Of a stretch of DNA of 64,000 nt, positions 13,055 through 24,461 are shown piece after piece. Positions within the stretch are counted from its first letter, which is position 1, and each line of letters begins with the position of its first letter. Under the pieces are notes generated by a model, which saw nothing but the letters and a program-made list of their open reading frames with translations, searched no databases and was not told the DNA's origin. Location: the NCBI GenBank assembly GCA_001792895.1, contig MARA01000004.1, positions 992,001-1,056,000 of the forward strand, written 5' to 3'. The translations under genes and the position numbers were made by a program. This DNA is from Lentinus brumalis. Its lineage: Eukaryota; Basidiomycota; Agaricomycetes; Polyporales; Polyporaceae.

Positions 13055-13177
13055 AGCGTATCTGCGAGGGCCAAGGCATGGACGGAATGGATCAATGGAT
13101 AGAGTTGCTTAATGTACATCCGGGCGTTCTACAATAGTTTACAGCTTGGTTATACATTGTACAGAGATTTACAGCGG

Positions 13178-14691
13178 TCAGTCATCGTCGTCTCCGTGGT
13201 TGAAGTCACCAAACTCCCATTTGAAGCAATCCTGGCACGCGAAACGATATCAGTTTGAAGTATCAAAGACGTAGGGCGGTAGTTAGCTTACCACACAGTC
13301 CTCTTCCACTCTGGCCACGGGAACATCCATCTTCACGCCCTCCTCGTTGTCCTCCCACCCACCCTCAGGGTCCGCCTCTATGACATGCGTGATCACCTCC
13401 TTGATGACATGCTTCCGGATATCGACCTTCCACCCGAGCCTCCCGACCGTATCATACACGATGGACCTGCCCAGATGGCACCGCGTCTCAAGCGCATATC
13501 CACCGTGTGCACACGGCGAGCCAGCCCCGGTGCACGCGCCCTGCGGGATGGGGTCCGCGGTGTGATACACGTGCGTAACTGGGGCGCGTCCGTAGATCGA
13601 ACTGCTCTCGTCTGATCCGGGGGAGGTGGGGGCATCGGGAGGTGCAGACGTAGTGCGGCGAGGCGTTCGCCTGGGGACTCGAACGCGACTGCGGGGAGGC
13701 CAAAGGTTGTCCCGAGCAGGGAGGCGAGGCCTCCGCCGAGGGAATGCCCGACGAGCCAGACGGTGGCGTTTGGGTATAGCGCAGTGAGGTTGTTGATCAA
13801 GCCCTACATGCGTAGACGTCAGTATAACGCTGCAACCGCTTAGCATAGGCCCAGGGGTCCGATGCACTCACCACCCCGACGTTGTAGAACAGGCTGTCCT
13901 GCACGAGAGCATCGGTCAAACAGGTGTTGTCGCACCGCCAGTTCTTCGCGTAGCACTTGCAGACCTGGTGGAAGATCCATGTGATGTCCACGCGTGCGCA
14001 GCAGCACGAGAAGAGCAGGTTGTCGTTAAACTTGTCCTTCTTGGACGTGGGGCCCTGGAGCGTCGTGCCCTTGATCGACAGGACGACGGTCCCGTTGTCC
14101 GGGGAAAGGAAGACGTGCCCGCGGAAGCCGTCTGCCTTGTCTTCCCAGCCGAAGGGGAAGCTCTACAGTGTGCGATGAGATCCCAGGCGCGGATATAGAT
14201 GGAACAAGCCCGTCTGCGGAGAAGCTCGCAGGCAGGGTAGATTCGAGTGTCAGGATAAGACGTACCGTGTTCCATGCGGGGTCGATATCGTACCAATTCG
14301 GCCGTCCGGGGAGAGCGTATGCATTCCCGGTCATACGAGCAAGCTGGGACAACGTATGCTTGTCATGGACGTTCGGTGCGAGGACCTGCACCTGCTCCCA
14401 TTCGACCGGCACGCTCTCCTCGGACTGCAGTGATCGGAGGCGAGCATCCTGGTATGCTGCGACAGACCGCGGGCGATAGACTGTCGTCGGAGTGGCCTGG
14501 AGAGTCACCACCGTCGATGGCGGCAAGTCACCGGTGTTGGAGATGTCGAATGCTACCTGTGCAATGTCATGCAGGTCGTGATCATTCAGTCGGGGCGTAT
14601 ATTCGTTCAAGAGCTCGAATGTGATCTCTCTAGCGGCGGTAGATGACAGGAAGTCGAGCAGGAGCGGCAGCAAGCAGACTAGGATGCGCAT
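13178..14691 (-). CDS. ATG15: ATG15-type autophagic phospholipase (one frame break)
   Basis: A vacuolar lipase that breaks down autophagic bodies and multivesicular-body vesicles; it reaches the vacuole through the secretory route as a type II membrane protein. The start [20 protein letters not shown] gives an N-terminal signal anchor. Family blocks follow: [17 protein letters not shown], then the fold [41 protein letters not shown], then a Cys-rich stretch ([14 protein letters not shown] and [13 protein letters not shown]). The nucleophile elbow is [16 protein letters not shown], followed by [12 protein letters not shown]. Then come [37 protein letters not shown] and a C-terminal [17 protein letters not shown]. 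The frame breaks at 13619-13623 (C-run on the coding strand). One added C connects PMPPPPPG to [14 protein letters not shown] small last exon ends at 13178. The gene is divergent from the membrane-protein gene at 15067. Confidence 0.92.
13619..13623 (-). other. ATG15: Apparent one-base loss (C-run) in ATG15
   Basis: The coding strand reads CCCCC where six Cs would keep the lipase frame through to the conserved HVYHTADPI histidine region. Confidence 0.85.
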
Positions 14692-15066
14692 TGCGCGATG
14701 GACGAATGCATGAGCACGAGTACTCTGAGCAGCAACCCGACCACAGGTAGGGCGGAACGGAGGGCTGTGGCGGAGAACAGGTCGGGACAGGGTGACAATT
14801 CGGGACTTGTTGGCCCACACGATAAGTCTGGATAAGTCCCGGAAAGGGCATGTCGTGGCACTTGTCGCAATAATGGACGCACGTGGGGCTGCGGCCCTTG
14901 GGGAAGTCGGGCGCTGGCTTAGACTGTCTCTCACCGTGGATGCTCAGAGTCCCTTCCTCGACGCTGACCCCGACGCATCGACGCGACACCTCCAGCACGC
15001 TCAGCTCACTGTGCTTGGCACTCTCCTTGACGAGCATCACGACTTGTAACGACTTCACGACCACTC
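14692..15066. promoter_or_regulatory. Shared intergenic promoter of ATG15 and the four-helix membrane protein
   Basis: There are 375 bases between divergent starts. No TATA box or repeat stands out. A long minus-strand open frame that extends ATG15 upstream (to 14934) lacks family similarity and is probably untranslated leader. Confidence 0.5.
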
Positions 15067-16921
15067 ATGACCACATATCCCGACCACTGGCTCGAGTCTC
15101 CTCCACCTCCTTCCCGCTTCCGCCGTCCATGGTCCCCAGATCCATACGACCCTCTGCCAGCATCGTCGCGTCTACATACTTTGGACCAGAACCCATACCA
15201 GTCCGTTGGCCAGTGGGCTTTGGAGCGGCGTCGTGACCCGTCCGATGTCTCCGTGGAAGCACTCGACCTTGCAGACTATGCGACTACACTCAATAGGAAC
15301 AATCACTACTTGTCCCAACACCCTCCATTCCAACCGTATGATGCATACCCTCCCTCACCACAGTCTCACCGCCCGCTTGCGCGCATGGAGTCGCCAAGTC
15401 CGCCTTCACTCACGTCCGCGTCCGCTTCTAGCTCGCACTCGTACGCCGCCTCTCCCCGCTCTCCAATGCGGCGCCCGTTCTCTCTACCGCCACCTTCTTC
15501 CTTTCCCGCACAGTCCAGAGGCAGTCATCCGTCGTCGCATCCTCGTGCGCGCCAAGACCCTCAGATTGCTGGTCCCGGTGCGGAGATCGACATTTCTCAG
15601 TTCCCCTCATTCACCCGTGGCTGGTACAACCCCGCTGCCAACCCGTTCTCCCCTCCCTCCTCCGCTCACGCTCACGGCGGCGAAGAGCCGAAGACACGCT
15701 CACCATGGGATCCTGGCTACACTTTTGACCATGATCCGTCCTCCGAACCGTACGACCCATATACTCAATCTCCACCACCTTCATATCCCTATGGCTCGTC
15801 TTATGGCGCTCATTCTCGCTCCTCCCGCGATCATGGCCTTGTCCCATGGAGCGCAGATCCGGACGAGCGTCCCGTTGACCCGGAAATCAAGGAGGAACGA
15901 GTACGAATGCTGGAGCGCGAGTTTGCGAAGGATGCAGGCAAGGATGCCGAGCCTGAGCGTGCAGTTGGCAGTGTGGACGGACGAGGGAAGTTGATCACAG
16001 AGGGGCCCAAGAAGCGGTTAGCAGTGCGCTGGATACAGTTCCTGCTCGCGCTGACCGCGGTCATATCTTCCATATATTCTGGTCTGGTATGTCAGCATTT
16101 CTTGCCACTGCCTACAGGCTCCCTAGCTATCTTGTGGCGATATCTGTGTGCTTACCGCTCTCTAGATCATCAAACCCTCGTCGCTCCCTCCACCTGCTAA
16201 GAAGCTGCCCGCATACGTTCTCTACATTCTCTCGTTCATCACCCTCATCGGCTGCACGTTCCTCTTCCTCATTTACCCCTGCTGCTGTGGCTCTAGGACA
16301 CCGAAAGATACACCACATACTGGAGGGCCGGGTGGGATGATGGTCCTTCCCGTTCAAGGTTTCCCTGGGGGCAAACCGAAGAAGAAGGGCAAGAAGGGAA
16401 AGGGTCCCCGGACGGCAGCGTGCAAGTGAATCTCATTGTTGACCCGACGATGTTCGGGCGTGATCCTGAACGTGGAAGGGACGACGATGAGTTTGACGAG
16501 GACGACGACTCCTCGGCGATCCCAGGCTCGTACTCTGGTGCGTCCGGCGCAGGACAGAGAAGACGACCGCCGAGGAGACGGGGCATCTTTGCCGGGCTGG
16601 CGATGGAGGAGCAGTGGAAGAAGGCGCGGAAGGTGCTCAAGTGGGGCACCACTGTGGACGCGTTTGCGATGCTGCTGTGGGGGGCAGAGTTCGTGTTGAT
16701 ATTGCTCGGGAAGCGGTGTCCAGTCGGGGGTTACCTTGGATGGTACGTTCTAAGCACGCATCTGTACGTTCGTTAAGGCTCACCATTTCCTCCCCAGGTG
16801 CGATGCATACAACCTTGGCACGGCGGCCGCATTTTTGCTGTGTCTCACATTCGGCTGGAGCATATTCTTCGACGTGAAGGATCTGCACGCCAGTCGAGCA
16901 TCTCCGCGCACCCGGCCATAG
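15067..16921 (+). CDS. Four-helix membrane protein, basidiomycete type, unknown function (one frame break)
   Basis: A long disordered N-terminus (about residues 1-300) is rich in Pro, Ser and Tyr (repeated SPP, PPS, YDPY). A charged linker then leads to four hydrophobic helices: WIQFLLALTAVISSIYSGL, AYVLYILSFITLIGCTFLFL, VDAFAMLLWGAEFVLILLG and TAAAFLLCLTFGWSIFFDV. Between helices 2 and 3 lie a Lys/Gly-rich cytosolic stretch, NLIVDPTMFGRDPERGRDD and an acidic run, then RRGIFAGLAMEEQWKKARKVL. The topology resembles MARVEL-like or other small fungal plasma-membrane proteins, but I recognise no named family. The frame breaks at 16406-16409: with CCCC the frame stops after ACK; one added C leads into GSVQVNLIVDPTMF. 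Two introns flank the second helix and the last exon. Confidence 0.82.
16406..16409 (+). other. Apparent one-base loss (C-run) in the four-helix membrane protein
   Basis: Without repair, a TGA ends the protein before its last two membrane helices. One added C in this run opens the frame to the next intron. Confidence 0.8.
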
Positions 16922-17318
16922 CACCGGCTTCCCTGGGCCTCGCGCTCACCTACTCTTGGATCGCGTTCTTGTTTCGGACATCATAGGACGGAAGTTCCAG
17001 TGTTTCGCATACTTCGTGCTTTGTGCTCACAGTTTCTCTTCACGCATATCGGCCATGCCACGACCCACTCACGACCCATCTGACTTATTACTATCTCGTA
17101 GCCAAACATATAGTAATGCAATGTATACCTACGTGTCCTGTTGCACCCACGTCTGGCGTGACGCGTTTGATATCTCGGCGTCCATGCGAAGACCATCTCA
17201 ATCATCCGCCATGGCGCAATCGTCCAGTACGCTGTCTTTGTCACTTCCCTCTCGCACCCACCTACCTCGACAAGATTGTGCAGCCCGTTCTCCCTAACGC
17301 TGGTCGATTCCGCTTGCA
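16922..17318. other. Gene-free interval upstream of PPAT gene
   Basis: No exon is recognised in these 397 bases. The sequence just before 17319 is C/T-rich, which fits a fungal promoter or leader region. Confidence 0.5.
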
Positions 17319-18675
17319 ATGCCGGCAGTAGCGACCGCTGCACTAAGCGACGTGCGGCGCACCGTCTTGCTGACGACCGTCCACAACCTTCATGACACCC
17401 CGAACTTCCTAGCATCCCCCATTTCCACCGCCGCGCGAAAGACAACAGAGGCACTCGAGATCATCATCCTCTCGCCGTTCTTCAACCCAACCCCTGAGTC
17501 CGATAGTCCCGATTCCCATCGTACCAGTTCCAGCTCGAGACCGGATGCATCACAACTCGCGCAGCTGGGTCCGGACGCCCCGGGGATCTCGCGCACGGCG
17601 TACTGGGACGACGTGCAGCGGCTGCTGACGTTCGTGTACGTGCAAGCGACCAAGGTCGCGCAGGACATGGGCAGGATCCTGCTCGACATCGACGTGCTCC
17701 TCAAGGGCACCGCGGAGCCGTTCCCTGAGCAGATCGTCCGCGACGCGGAGCGCATATTCTCTGGTGAGTGCAAACAAGTCTTGCTCCGTCGAATACCCCA
17801 CGTCCTCCTGCCATGATGCAGTGCGTCTCGTACCTCAAATGCCAAGTCTGTATGCGCGTGTAGAAGGGCTGTCTTGCTGAACTTGTGTCCCAGTGACCCC
17901 GCATGACACGCAGCTTCCTGCGCTGCCTGCGTCGATCGAGCAGCGTCGATCGGAAATCATAGTCCTCCAGCCGGACGAACATCCCCTGCACACTCCTGCA
18001 CCCCCGCCGCCTCCCGTGGACCCGTCCGTCCCGCCGTTGTACCCAGTCGTCGCACTGGGGGGAACGTTCGACCACCTCCACGCAGGCCACAAGATCCTGC
18101 TGAGCATGGGCGCATGGATCGCCAAGGAGAAGCTCATCGTCGGGATAACAGGTCGGTCTCCCTGCCTTCAAGTCTTACCCGAGCTCGTACTGACCCACAC
18201 CCTGCAGACGACGCGCTCCTGGGCAAGAAAGAGTACAAGGAGGTCCTGGAGCCACTCTCCATCCGCACCGCGCGCACGCGCGCGTTCCTCGAGCTCTTCA
18301 AGCCCGGGGTCATCTACGACCTCGTCCCGCTCAACGACGTCTACGGCCCGACCGGCTGGGACCCGAACGTGCAGGCTCTCGTCGTCAGCAAGGAAACGCT
18401 CCCTGGTGCCGCATCCAGTGAGTAGTGTCCCCTCTCCCTCTGGTCTGGCCGAGTCCTGACGTCGCTCACCGACTCTCAAACGCACAGTTGCCAAGCGCCG
18501 AGAGGAGCTCTCGCTGCCCGCCCTCCGCACGTTCGTCATCGACGTCATCTCCGCCACGGAGTCGAGCGTGGACGCAGAAGACGCGGCACTTCTCAAGACC
18601 GCCAAGATGAGCAGCACGTACATACGCGAGTGGATCGTCAAAAACCAGGGTAGCAAGACGGGAGCGCGTTCATGA
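17319..18675 (+). CDS. CAB4: Phosphopantetheine adenylyltransferase (eukaryotic type)
   Basis: The enzyme joins 4'-phosphopantetheine and ATP to make dephospho-CoA, the fourth step of coenzyme A synthesis. The N-terminal half (MPAVATAALSDVRRTVLLTT onward) is the poorly conserved fungal extension and includes DVQRLLTFVYVQATKVAQDM. The catalytic nucleotidyltransferase domain starts at YPVVALGGTFDHLHAGHKIL, which contains the (T/H)xGH nucleotide-binding motif, followed by WIAKEKLIVGITDDALLGKK, YGPTGWDPNVQALVVSKET and the second signature MSSTYIREWI near the C-terminus. Three introns of 50-110 bases are read with GT/AG ends, and the frame is intact. There is no dephospho-CoA kinase domain, so this is the single-function fungal form rather than the animal CoA synthase fusion. 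Confidence 0.92.
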
Positions 18676-19551
18676 TGGTGACGTACCACCAAACCAACGA
18701 TGACCCCCGGAGTCGAGGGAAGTCAGGCGGACGAACGTTGTAGTGTACAACAAGTGTAATATATGGACTGGCTGACCTGCTGAACTCAGAACGTTTGAAC
18801 TCGTGCTGCACCGCGAGCGTACATAGATGTCTGCTGAACTCGGTTTGTTCCATTGATTGGGGAATACGCCCGCCGCACTCGACGACGGGCACAAGAACTC
18901 TGTTACATACAACGAATGGCACTATAACTAGTGGTAGTGGCGGGGGAGCGCTCCATCCGTGCAGGAGACGGTAAAAAGGGATATCGGGTACGTACAGTCG
19001 AGCAAGAAGTTGGAGAGAGGAATCACGGATATAGCGACGGTGCTGCGGGTAGGATGAAGTGCATGATGAGTTCAAGAATCGGAGACGGGGTACCAGAGGG
19101 AGTAGAGGTGGTTGATCGTGTGTGATAGAGACGATAATTCGAAGAGAATACGGTTCGGAAGAGATCGGGGAAAATGCTGCTGTCCTAGATGCACAATAAG
19201 TGATTAGATAGACGGCCGGTGGGGAACTCTCGTGCAAGCGTGAACGGATAGGAAGGAAGGGAAACAGACAGAAATAGCGTGAAAATACAGGTAAGGTCCA
19301 ATTATTCCAACCAACGTGCAGGGGAGGGGCGAATAGGAGAGTACGAAGCGGATAGCGATGCAGAGAGGAGAAAAAAAGACACGCAGAGAAATAGACAAAA
19401 CGTCAATGTACATCCAGGCAGGATTCAGGAAGGAGAGAAAGAGAAGAAAACGGGATATAACCGAAACCCGGAGAACTAGTTGCACGCACACCATAATGAT
19501 AGGGAGACTCCCACAGCCCACGGCCAGTGTCCTCCCATGAACCGCACGCAA
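18676..19551. other. Gene-free interval between convergent genes, with purine-rich tract
   Basis: This holds the 3' regions of CAB4 (plus) and the LIM gene (minus). From about 19240 to 19470 the plus strand is strongly purine-rich (AGGAAGGAAGGGAAAC, GAGAGGAGAAAAAAAG), which would be a pyrimidine tract in the LIM-gene transcript's 3' untranslated region. No coding exon is seen. Confidence 0.5.
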
Positions 19552-22514
19552 CTACGACGGGGGCCCGAGCGCCGCCAGGTCGATGAACCGCGTCACGCGC
19601 TTCATCGCCATCGTGTTCCTGTTCCCCGCGCCGCCAAACATGTCGTCGTACGCGTCGACGTCCTCGTCCTCGTCCTCGTCGCGCTCGCGCATCGCCTTCT
19701 GCATGTGCCGCTCGCACAGCATGCGCCCGTCGAGCTCGTAGTACTCGACGAGCCGCTCCGTGCACCCGCGGTACTCGCACAGGAAGTGCTCGGGGTGGTA
19801 CCGGTCGCCCGCGTGCGACACCGCGCAGGGGCCTTCGATAGGCTGGCCGCAGCGGGCCGCCGCGCAGAGCGAGTTGTTCGCCTCGTGGTAGTGGTATGCG
19901 CAGAATGGCTTCCCGTCGTAGACGTAGAAGCTCTTATCGGGGAATGGTTTCTACACGGGGGGAGGAGACGGGAACGAGTGAGCAGAGAGCCCAACGACGG
20001 GTAGGACAGGAGGGACAACGGAAACATACCTCGCACGTGAAGCAGCTAAAGCACTCCCTGTGCCACTTCCCCTTAAGCTGGCCATCAGACGACGACACGG
20101 CCTGTTTTTCGATCGCTTTGTTACAACGCCGACACTATATGCGCAAGCGGGAGGAGCCGCCATCATCAGCACCAGTCTCGACCAACCGCGGCGGGTCCTC
20201 GGTCCTGGACCGCGCCGCGCAAACAAGGCAAGACGCACCTTCGGCAGATACATATTCTTCCAGCACTTGTCGCAGAGCACACTCCCGCCCTCCATCTGGA
20301 TCCACCGCCCGTCCTCGATCGTCCTCTCACACCGCACGCACGCCTTCGTCGCCGGCCGCCTCTGCGCGCTCCGCCGCTGCTCCAGCCGTCCCGTGGACAG
20401 CGTCGGACTCGTATGCGAGCGCATCGGCACCTTGGGCGACTTCGAAATGCTGTCGCGCTGAGTCTCTGTAAAGCCCGTGCTCGTCGTTGGTGATGACGGG
20501 CCGTCCTCGAACAGCGTCTCCATCGCGCGCTCGAGCGCCCCGGTAGACTTGGCAATCGTCCGCGACGTCGACGCCGAGAGACTGCGCTGGGGGGTCGAGG
20601 GGACTCGGTGGAAGAGGAAGAGGACGAATACCTGCTCTCGCTGTTCGTCATGGACGGGAACCGAACCTTGGCCCCGGTTGCTGGGGCAGTCGCCTTGGAA
20701 TCCGGCTTCGTGGCTGGCGTAGCAATCGGCTGCGGACTTGCCCGCAACGGTATATCCAGGTCGTCCTCGTCGTCGGAGTCCGCGTAAGCAAGCCCATCGT
20801 AGCTGCTATTAGAAGATGCTGGTGAAACTGGAGATGGTTCCATAGAACCTGAAGCCTTCGCAGTGTCCACTGCCGGAAGCTTGTTCTTGAACTTCTCAAA
20901 GAACGGCAACCGAGGGGTGGAGGGCGGTTCTGCTGCTGCCGGTGCCTTCGGGACTTCCTGAGGTGGCGAAAGAACTCGGTCCCGAAGGCTGTGGACGCTG
21001 ACTGGACTCGTAGGGGAAGAGGCAATTCCTGCAGTATGTGTCGGAGTAATATTTGGCGACATTCTAGCATTAGGTGAGGAAAGTCCGGCTAAGATTGGCG
21101 ATTTCTGCGAATAAGGAGAGTGGGGTGACATAGAGGCAGTACCAGACCCAGGAGAGAGCGGTGGCGTATTTGCAGCAGCTGACCGCATATAGTCAGTTGG
21201 GCACCTTGAATTGCGTAGGACGGCAAACTTACCATAACGAGTGGCGGAAGCAATGTCGAGGAAACGGGGTGCATTCGCCCTCCTGCCATCCATCCCTTGG
21301 TTGGGCACCATGGGTCCCATGCCGTTGGGATCCGGGCTCATTGGTGGAGCGGGACCCATGGAAGTGAACATCGCCACTCGAGCAGCTGCAGCAAATCCAC
21401 GCCTACCAACACCTGCCATGCCCGCCTCGCCACCGGTCTTCGTATCCGGTTCGCGAGGGGGAGGCGTGCCAAGGGGTGGAATGCCAAGGGGAGGAGTCCC
21501 AGCAGGCGGAGGCGGACCTCCCATGAAGGGACGCTGGCTCTCAGCGGATGGCCGCCTCATCTGGTCCATGGAAGGACGCGCCCGATCCATCGAAGGCCGC
21601 ATCTGGTCCACGGACGGACGCACACTCGCCACAGAGGGCGCGCGCATCCGTACCGGGTCGTTTGCGGGCGTCCTCGAGCGCATGTCAGTCGAGTAGATGA
21701 TGTCCGGTCCCTGTTCGAAGGACGGTCGCGTGCTCGCGTTCGTGCCCGCTCTTACGCGACTGGATTGAGATGCGGATGTTCCTGGAGGTGGTCCAGCGAA
21801 GGGATCGTACTGAGGGCCGGCAGGGTTTGACTGGGCAGGTTGGCGTGCGCCTCCCTGTGCGTTCGCCATAAGGCTTGGGCGCAGACTTGCGGAAGACGGG
21901 GCTCGGGGACGGAGGGGAGCCGTACCTTGGGCAGCGGTGCCGTTCCGACCGGGCGTCCCAGATCTGTCCATGCCCGGGGACATACGAGATGCAAGTGCAG
22001 CGGGCACGTCTGACGGACGTGAGGGTGGCGGAATGTGCGGGGAGGGGACACGCTGCGGTGCAGACGAGCCAGAGTTGTTGGAAAACGGGACCCTGTCTGT
22101 ACTGGGCCTGCCATGCGCCAAAGGACTTGGGACGCGTTCCGGGCGACTGTCACCACTGCGAACACTCAAGGACGAGGCTGATGACGGGGCACGGGGACGG
22201 CCGACGGATTGAGGGGGCGCGGGGCTCTTCTGGCGCGACGGGGCCTGAGAGATGGAAGACGTACGCGGAGGGCTCTGAACCGGTGGCGGGCCGTTCAAGA
22301 AGCCCTGGAGCTTGGCGGGCAGGAGGGCTGCCACGGAACGGGGAGACTGAGGCGGCTTGAGGGCGGGGATTTGAGGGACAGGTGGGACGGGGGCACAGAC
22401 ATGGTCTCCGAGGTCTGTGATGCGTACGGGCTCGTTGCAATTTGAACACTTGACTGTGGGCAGAATCTGGGATATACGCTCCGAGGCAGGAGCAGGAGCG
22501 ACGAGTTGGGCCAT
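19552..22514 (-). CDS. PXL1: LIM-domain protein, paxillin-like (one frame break)
   Basis: A probable cytoskeleton or polarity adaptor related to fungal Pxl1 (inference from architecture). The start MAQLVAPAPASERISQILPT leads at once into a small Cys/His motif, VKCSNCNEPV...GDHVC. A disordered region of some 600 residues follows, rich in Pro/Ser, with short repeats (RPSVDQM, RPSMDRA, RPSMDQM). The LIM part is C-terminal: ACVRCERTIEDGRWIQMEG, VLCDKCWKNMYLPKCRRC, GKWHRECFSCFTCEKPFPDK, FYVYDGKPFCAYHYHE, CGQPIEG and a last LIM half ending CERHMQKAMRERDEDEDED. Introns separate the LIM modules. The frame breaks at 20589-20594: one extra C joins TESPRPP to QRSLSASTSRTIAKSTGALE. An in-frame extension reaches 22958 but lacks family character, so I start at 22514. 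Confidence 0.87.
20589..20594 (-). other. PXL1: Apparent one-base loss (C-run) in the LIM protein
   Basis: The coding strand has CCCCCC. Seven Cs would join the long disordered region to the LIM-containing frame. Confidence 0.8.
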
Positions 22515-23787
22515 TAAACGAGTGTGATGAGACGGCAAGCCAGGGTGGGCGGGAGAAGGAGCGGGCGAGCGTCGAGCCGACGACGGTCGGGAAGAAGGAG
22601 ACGAGGCGGAGGAAGATATTACGGGGGCTGAACTAGTAGAGTAGATAGTACTGGGCAGACATGCTCGAATCAGTACAGCACAACAACCGGTCCTCGCTAG
22701 CGCGCGACAACCGTTTGTGCTCCACGTGCTCCCCGCACTCCGCCCCCGCTCCTCGTCCGCGCACACAAAAGCACGCAGGCTGCGTGGAGACACGCCTCGC
22801 CGCCCCGCGCACCCGTTCGTGGCCTTCTGTGCGGGCGTACGAGGACGTCGAGAGAGCAGCAGAGACGCAGCGACATTGCCAAGAATAGCCGAGGCTGAGC
22901 GGCGAAGATCAGATTCCCTGCTTCGGACTAGACCGTCCCCGTCGCAGCCAATGGCCACCGCAGATCCTTCTCCTTCGACGCGGATGAACTCGCCCCGAGA
23001 TTCTGAGATCGTTTACCCTGCGGCCCGCCCCACGCGCTCTCCCCGCCGCCGTCGCCACCATCGGGCAGGCGTACATACATAATACAGTACTCGACGCTCG
23101 CCACCGCCGCCGCACGCACACGCACAGTATCTGATTGTGATTGTCCCATCTGCATTTGCTCATCTGCGCGCACGCGACGTGTTCATCAGCGCCCTTGTAG
23201 CTCTCCATTTCAACCATGTCGCTGTCGACGATCTGCTTGCGGAGTGTCCATCCATTGTGATCCGGCCCATGTCGCTGTCCGTCATGCTGTGACCGCGCTC
23301 TTGCAAAGTTCAAGCACCAGGTGGACGTCCGCCCTCCGCTCCTTGCGCAACATGAATCCAAGCTCCCGCACCGGTGGGAGCATCCCTGCGCAAATCACGA
23401 TTCCTCGCGGGAGAGATGCGGGTAAGAAGCCCGGCTGTCGTACCTGTGAGAACCACCGACAGGTTACCGGCCGGTGAGAAACTGACATCACCCCAGACGA
23501 TGGGAGCGTACTCACACCGGGTGCGAACAGCGAGGCGGTATCGTGGCCCAACTGTCCTCCGGATGCGACAGTTCGTCTTGATATCCTGCTTGACGTGCCC
23601 GTGTTCCGCGGTCACCGTCGTAGCGGACACAGCACTCGAAGCACCGGCACACGCCCCCAACTCCCCAAATCTAACTCTCCCCGCCCCCATACGAGCGCAT
23701 TCATGCAACCACACGTCGCACCGCTGCGGCGCCGCAGTAGACCCGACTTCCGTGCTCGTGCTGTGCTGCTGCATACACTCCCGGCTC
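22515..23787. other. Interval between LIM gene and a short unknown gene, no firm gene
   Basis: Several short frames on the minus strand (for example around 23200-23500) have splice-like borders and mildly protein-like composition, and could be further 3' exons of the gene at 23788-24461. I could not join them into one convincing reading. The LIM-gene promoter should lie in the left part. Confidence 0.4.
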
Positions 23788-24461
23788 TCACTCCGAGCAT
23801 TCCTCGTCGGACGTCCTGGCTTGAGCTCCGCGGCCTATCGATGCTTCCATCGCCTGAGAACCTCTGAGAACTCGAACCCGCCTCGACGTCACGGGAAACT
23901 TCGAATAAACTTCTGGGGAAAGCGGCCGCGGGGAGATCGCAAGAGGATACCCCGCCATACCCCACAAGGGGTGGGGAACGAGAAGCACAGAGGCCTGGGC
24001 CTGAGTACTGAGTACTGCCAGCAGTGATGCCAATAGCGTCCGAGCCTGAAATCAGACTGCGCAGCGTAGAGTTCGACCGCGGGCGTCGGCTTTCTTCGGA
24101 TCGTGATTGACCCTCTCCATCGCAGCCTGGGGATAATTGAGGGACGCCCACCTTAAAGTTAGCAGGGTCATTCGCCTGGGAAGCAGAACGCCGATGGCCA
24201 TAGATTGAGTTTGAATTCACGTAACGCATGCGGAGACGAGCCACTCACGTCGTCGCTGTAAATCCGATAGCTGGACAGGTCGCTCGGACTGCGAGTGGGT
24301 GGACATAGAGTCTCTCCGTCGCTGTCAGCCTGTCAGCTAGCTGAGAAGAGTACGATCATACAGCTCTTCTCGTGCGCTCCGCTGCGTACTTCTTGTGATG
24401 TGGGGAACGGACCGCCAGACGGATGAGGCGAGAGCTGCCTTGGGTAGTTGGCGCTACCCAT
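23788..24461 (-). CDS. Predicted short protein of unknown function (3' end uncertain)
   Basis: Three phase-matched 5' exons can be read. The first starts MGSANYPRQLSPHPSGGPFP and ends at a GTACGC donor. A 60-base intron with a CTGAC branch-like site leads to ADSDGETLCPPTRSPSDLSS. A second intron (GTGAGT to TTCCCAG) leads to ANDPANFKVGVPQLSPGCDG, then RRPRSNSTLRSLISGSDAIG. Ser/Pro-rich composition suggests a disordered N-terminus. The 3' part is ambiguous: splicing at a GTACTC donor gives an end at 23788 (RTSDEECSE), while reading straight on gives a stop at 23612. Further downstream exons are possible. No domain is recognised. It may be a short gene, the start of a longer gene, or an eroded one. 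Confidence 0.45.

Noticed and set aside
14692..14934. N-terminal extension of ATG15
   Set aside because: The frame is open, but it lacks family similarity. The ATG at 14691 begins directly with the expected signal anchor.
22515..22958. N-terminal extension of the LIM protein
   Set aside because: The in-frame extension is Arg/Ser-rich without conservation. The MAQLVAPAP start precedes the family N-terminal motif.
23374..24027. 217-residue plus-strand open frame
   Set aside because: It is antisense to the better-supported spliced gene at 23788-24461, and its composition is not protein-like.
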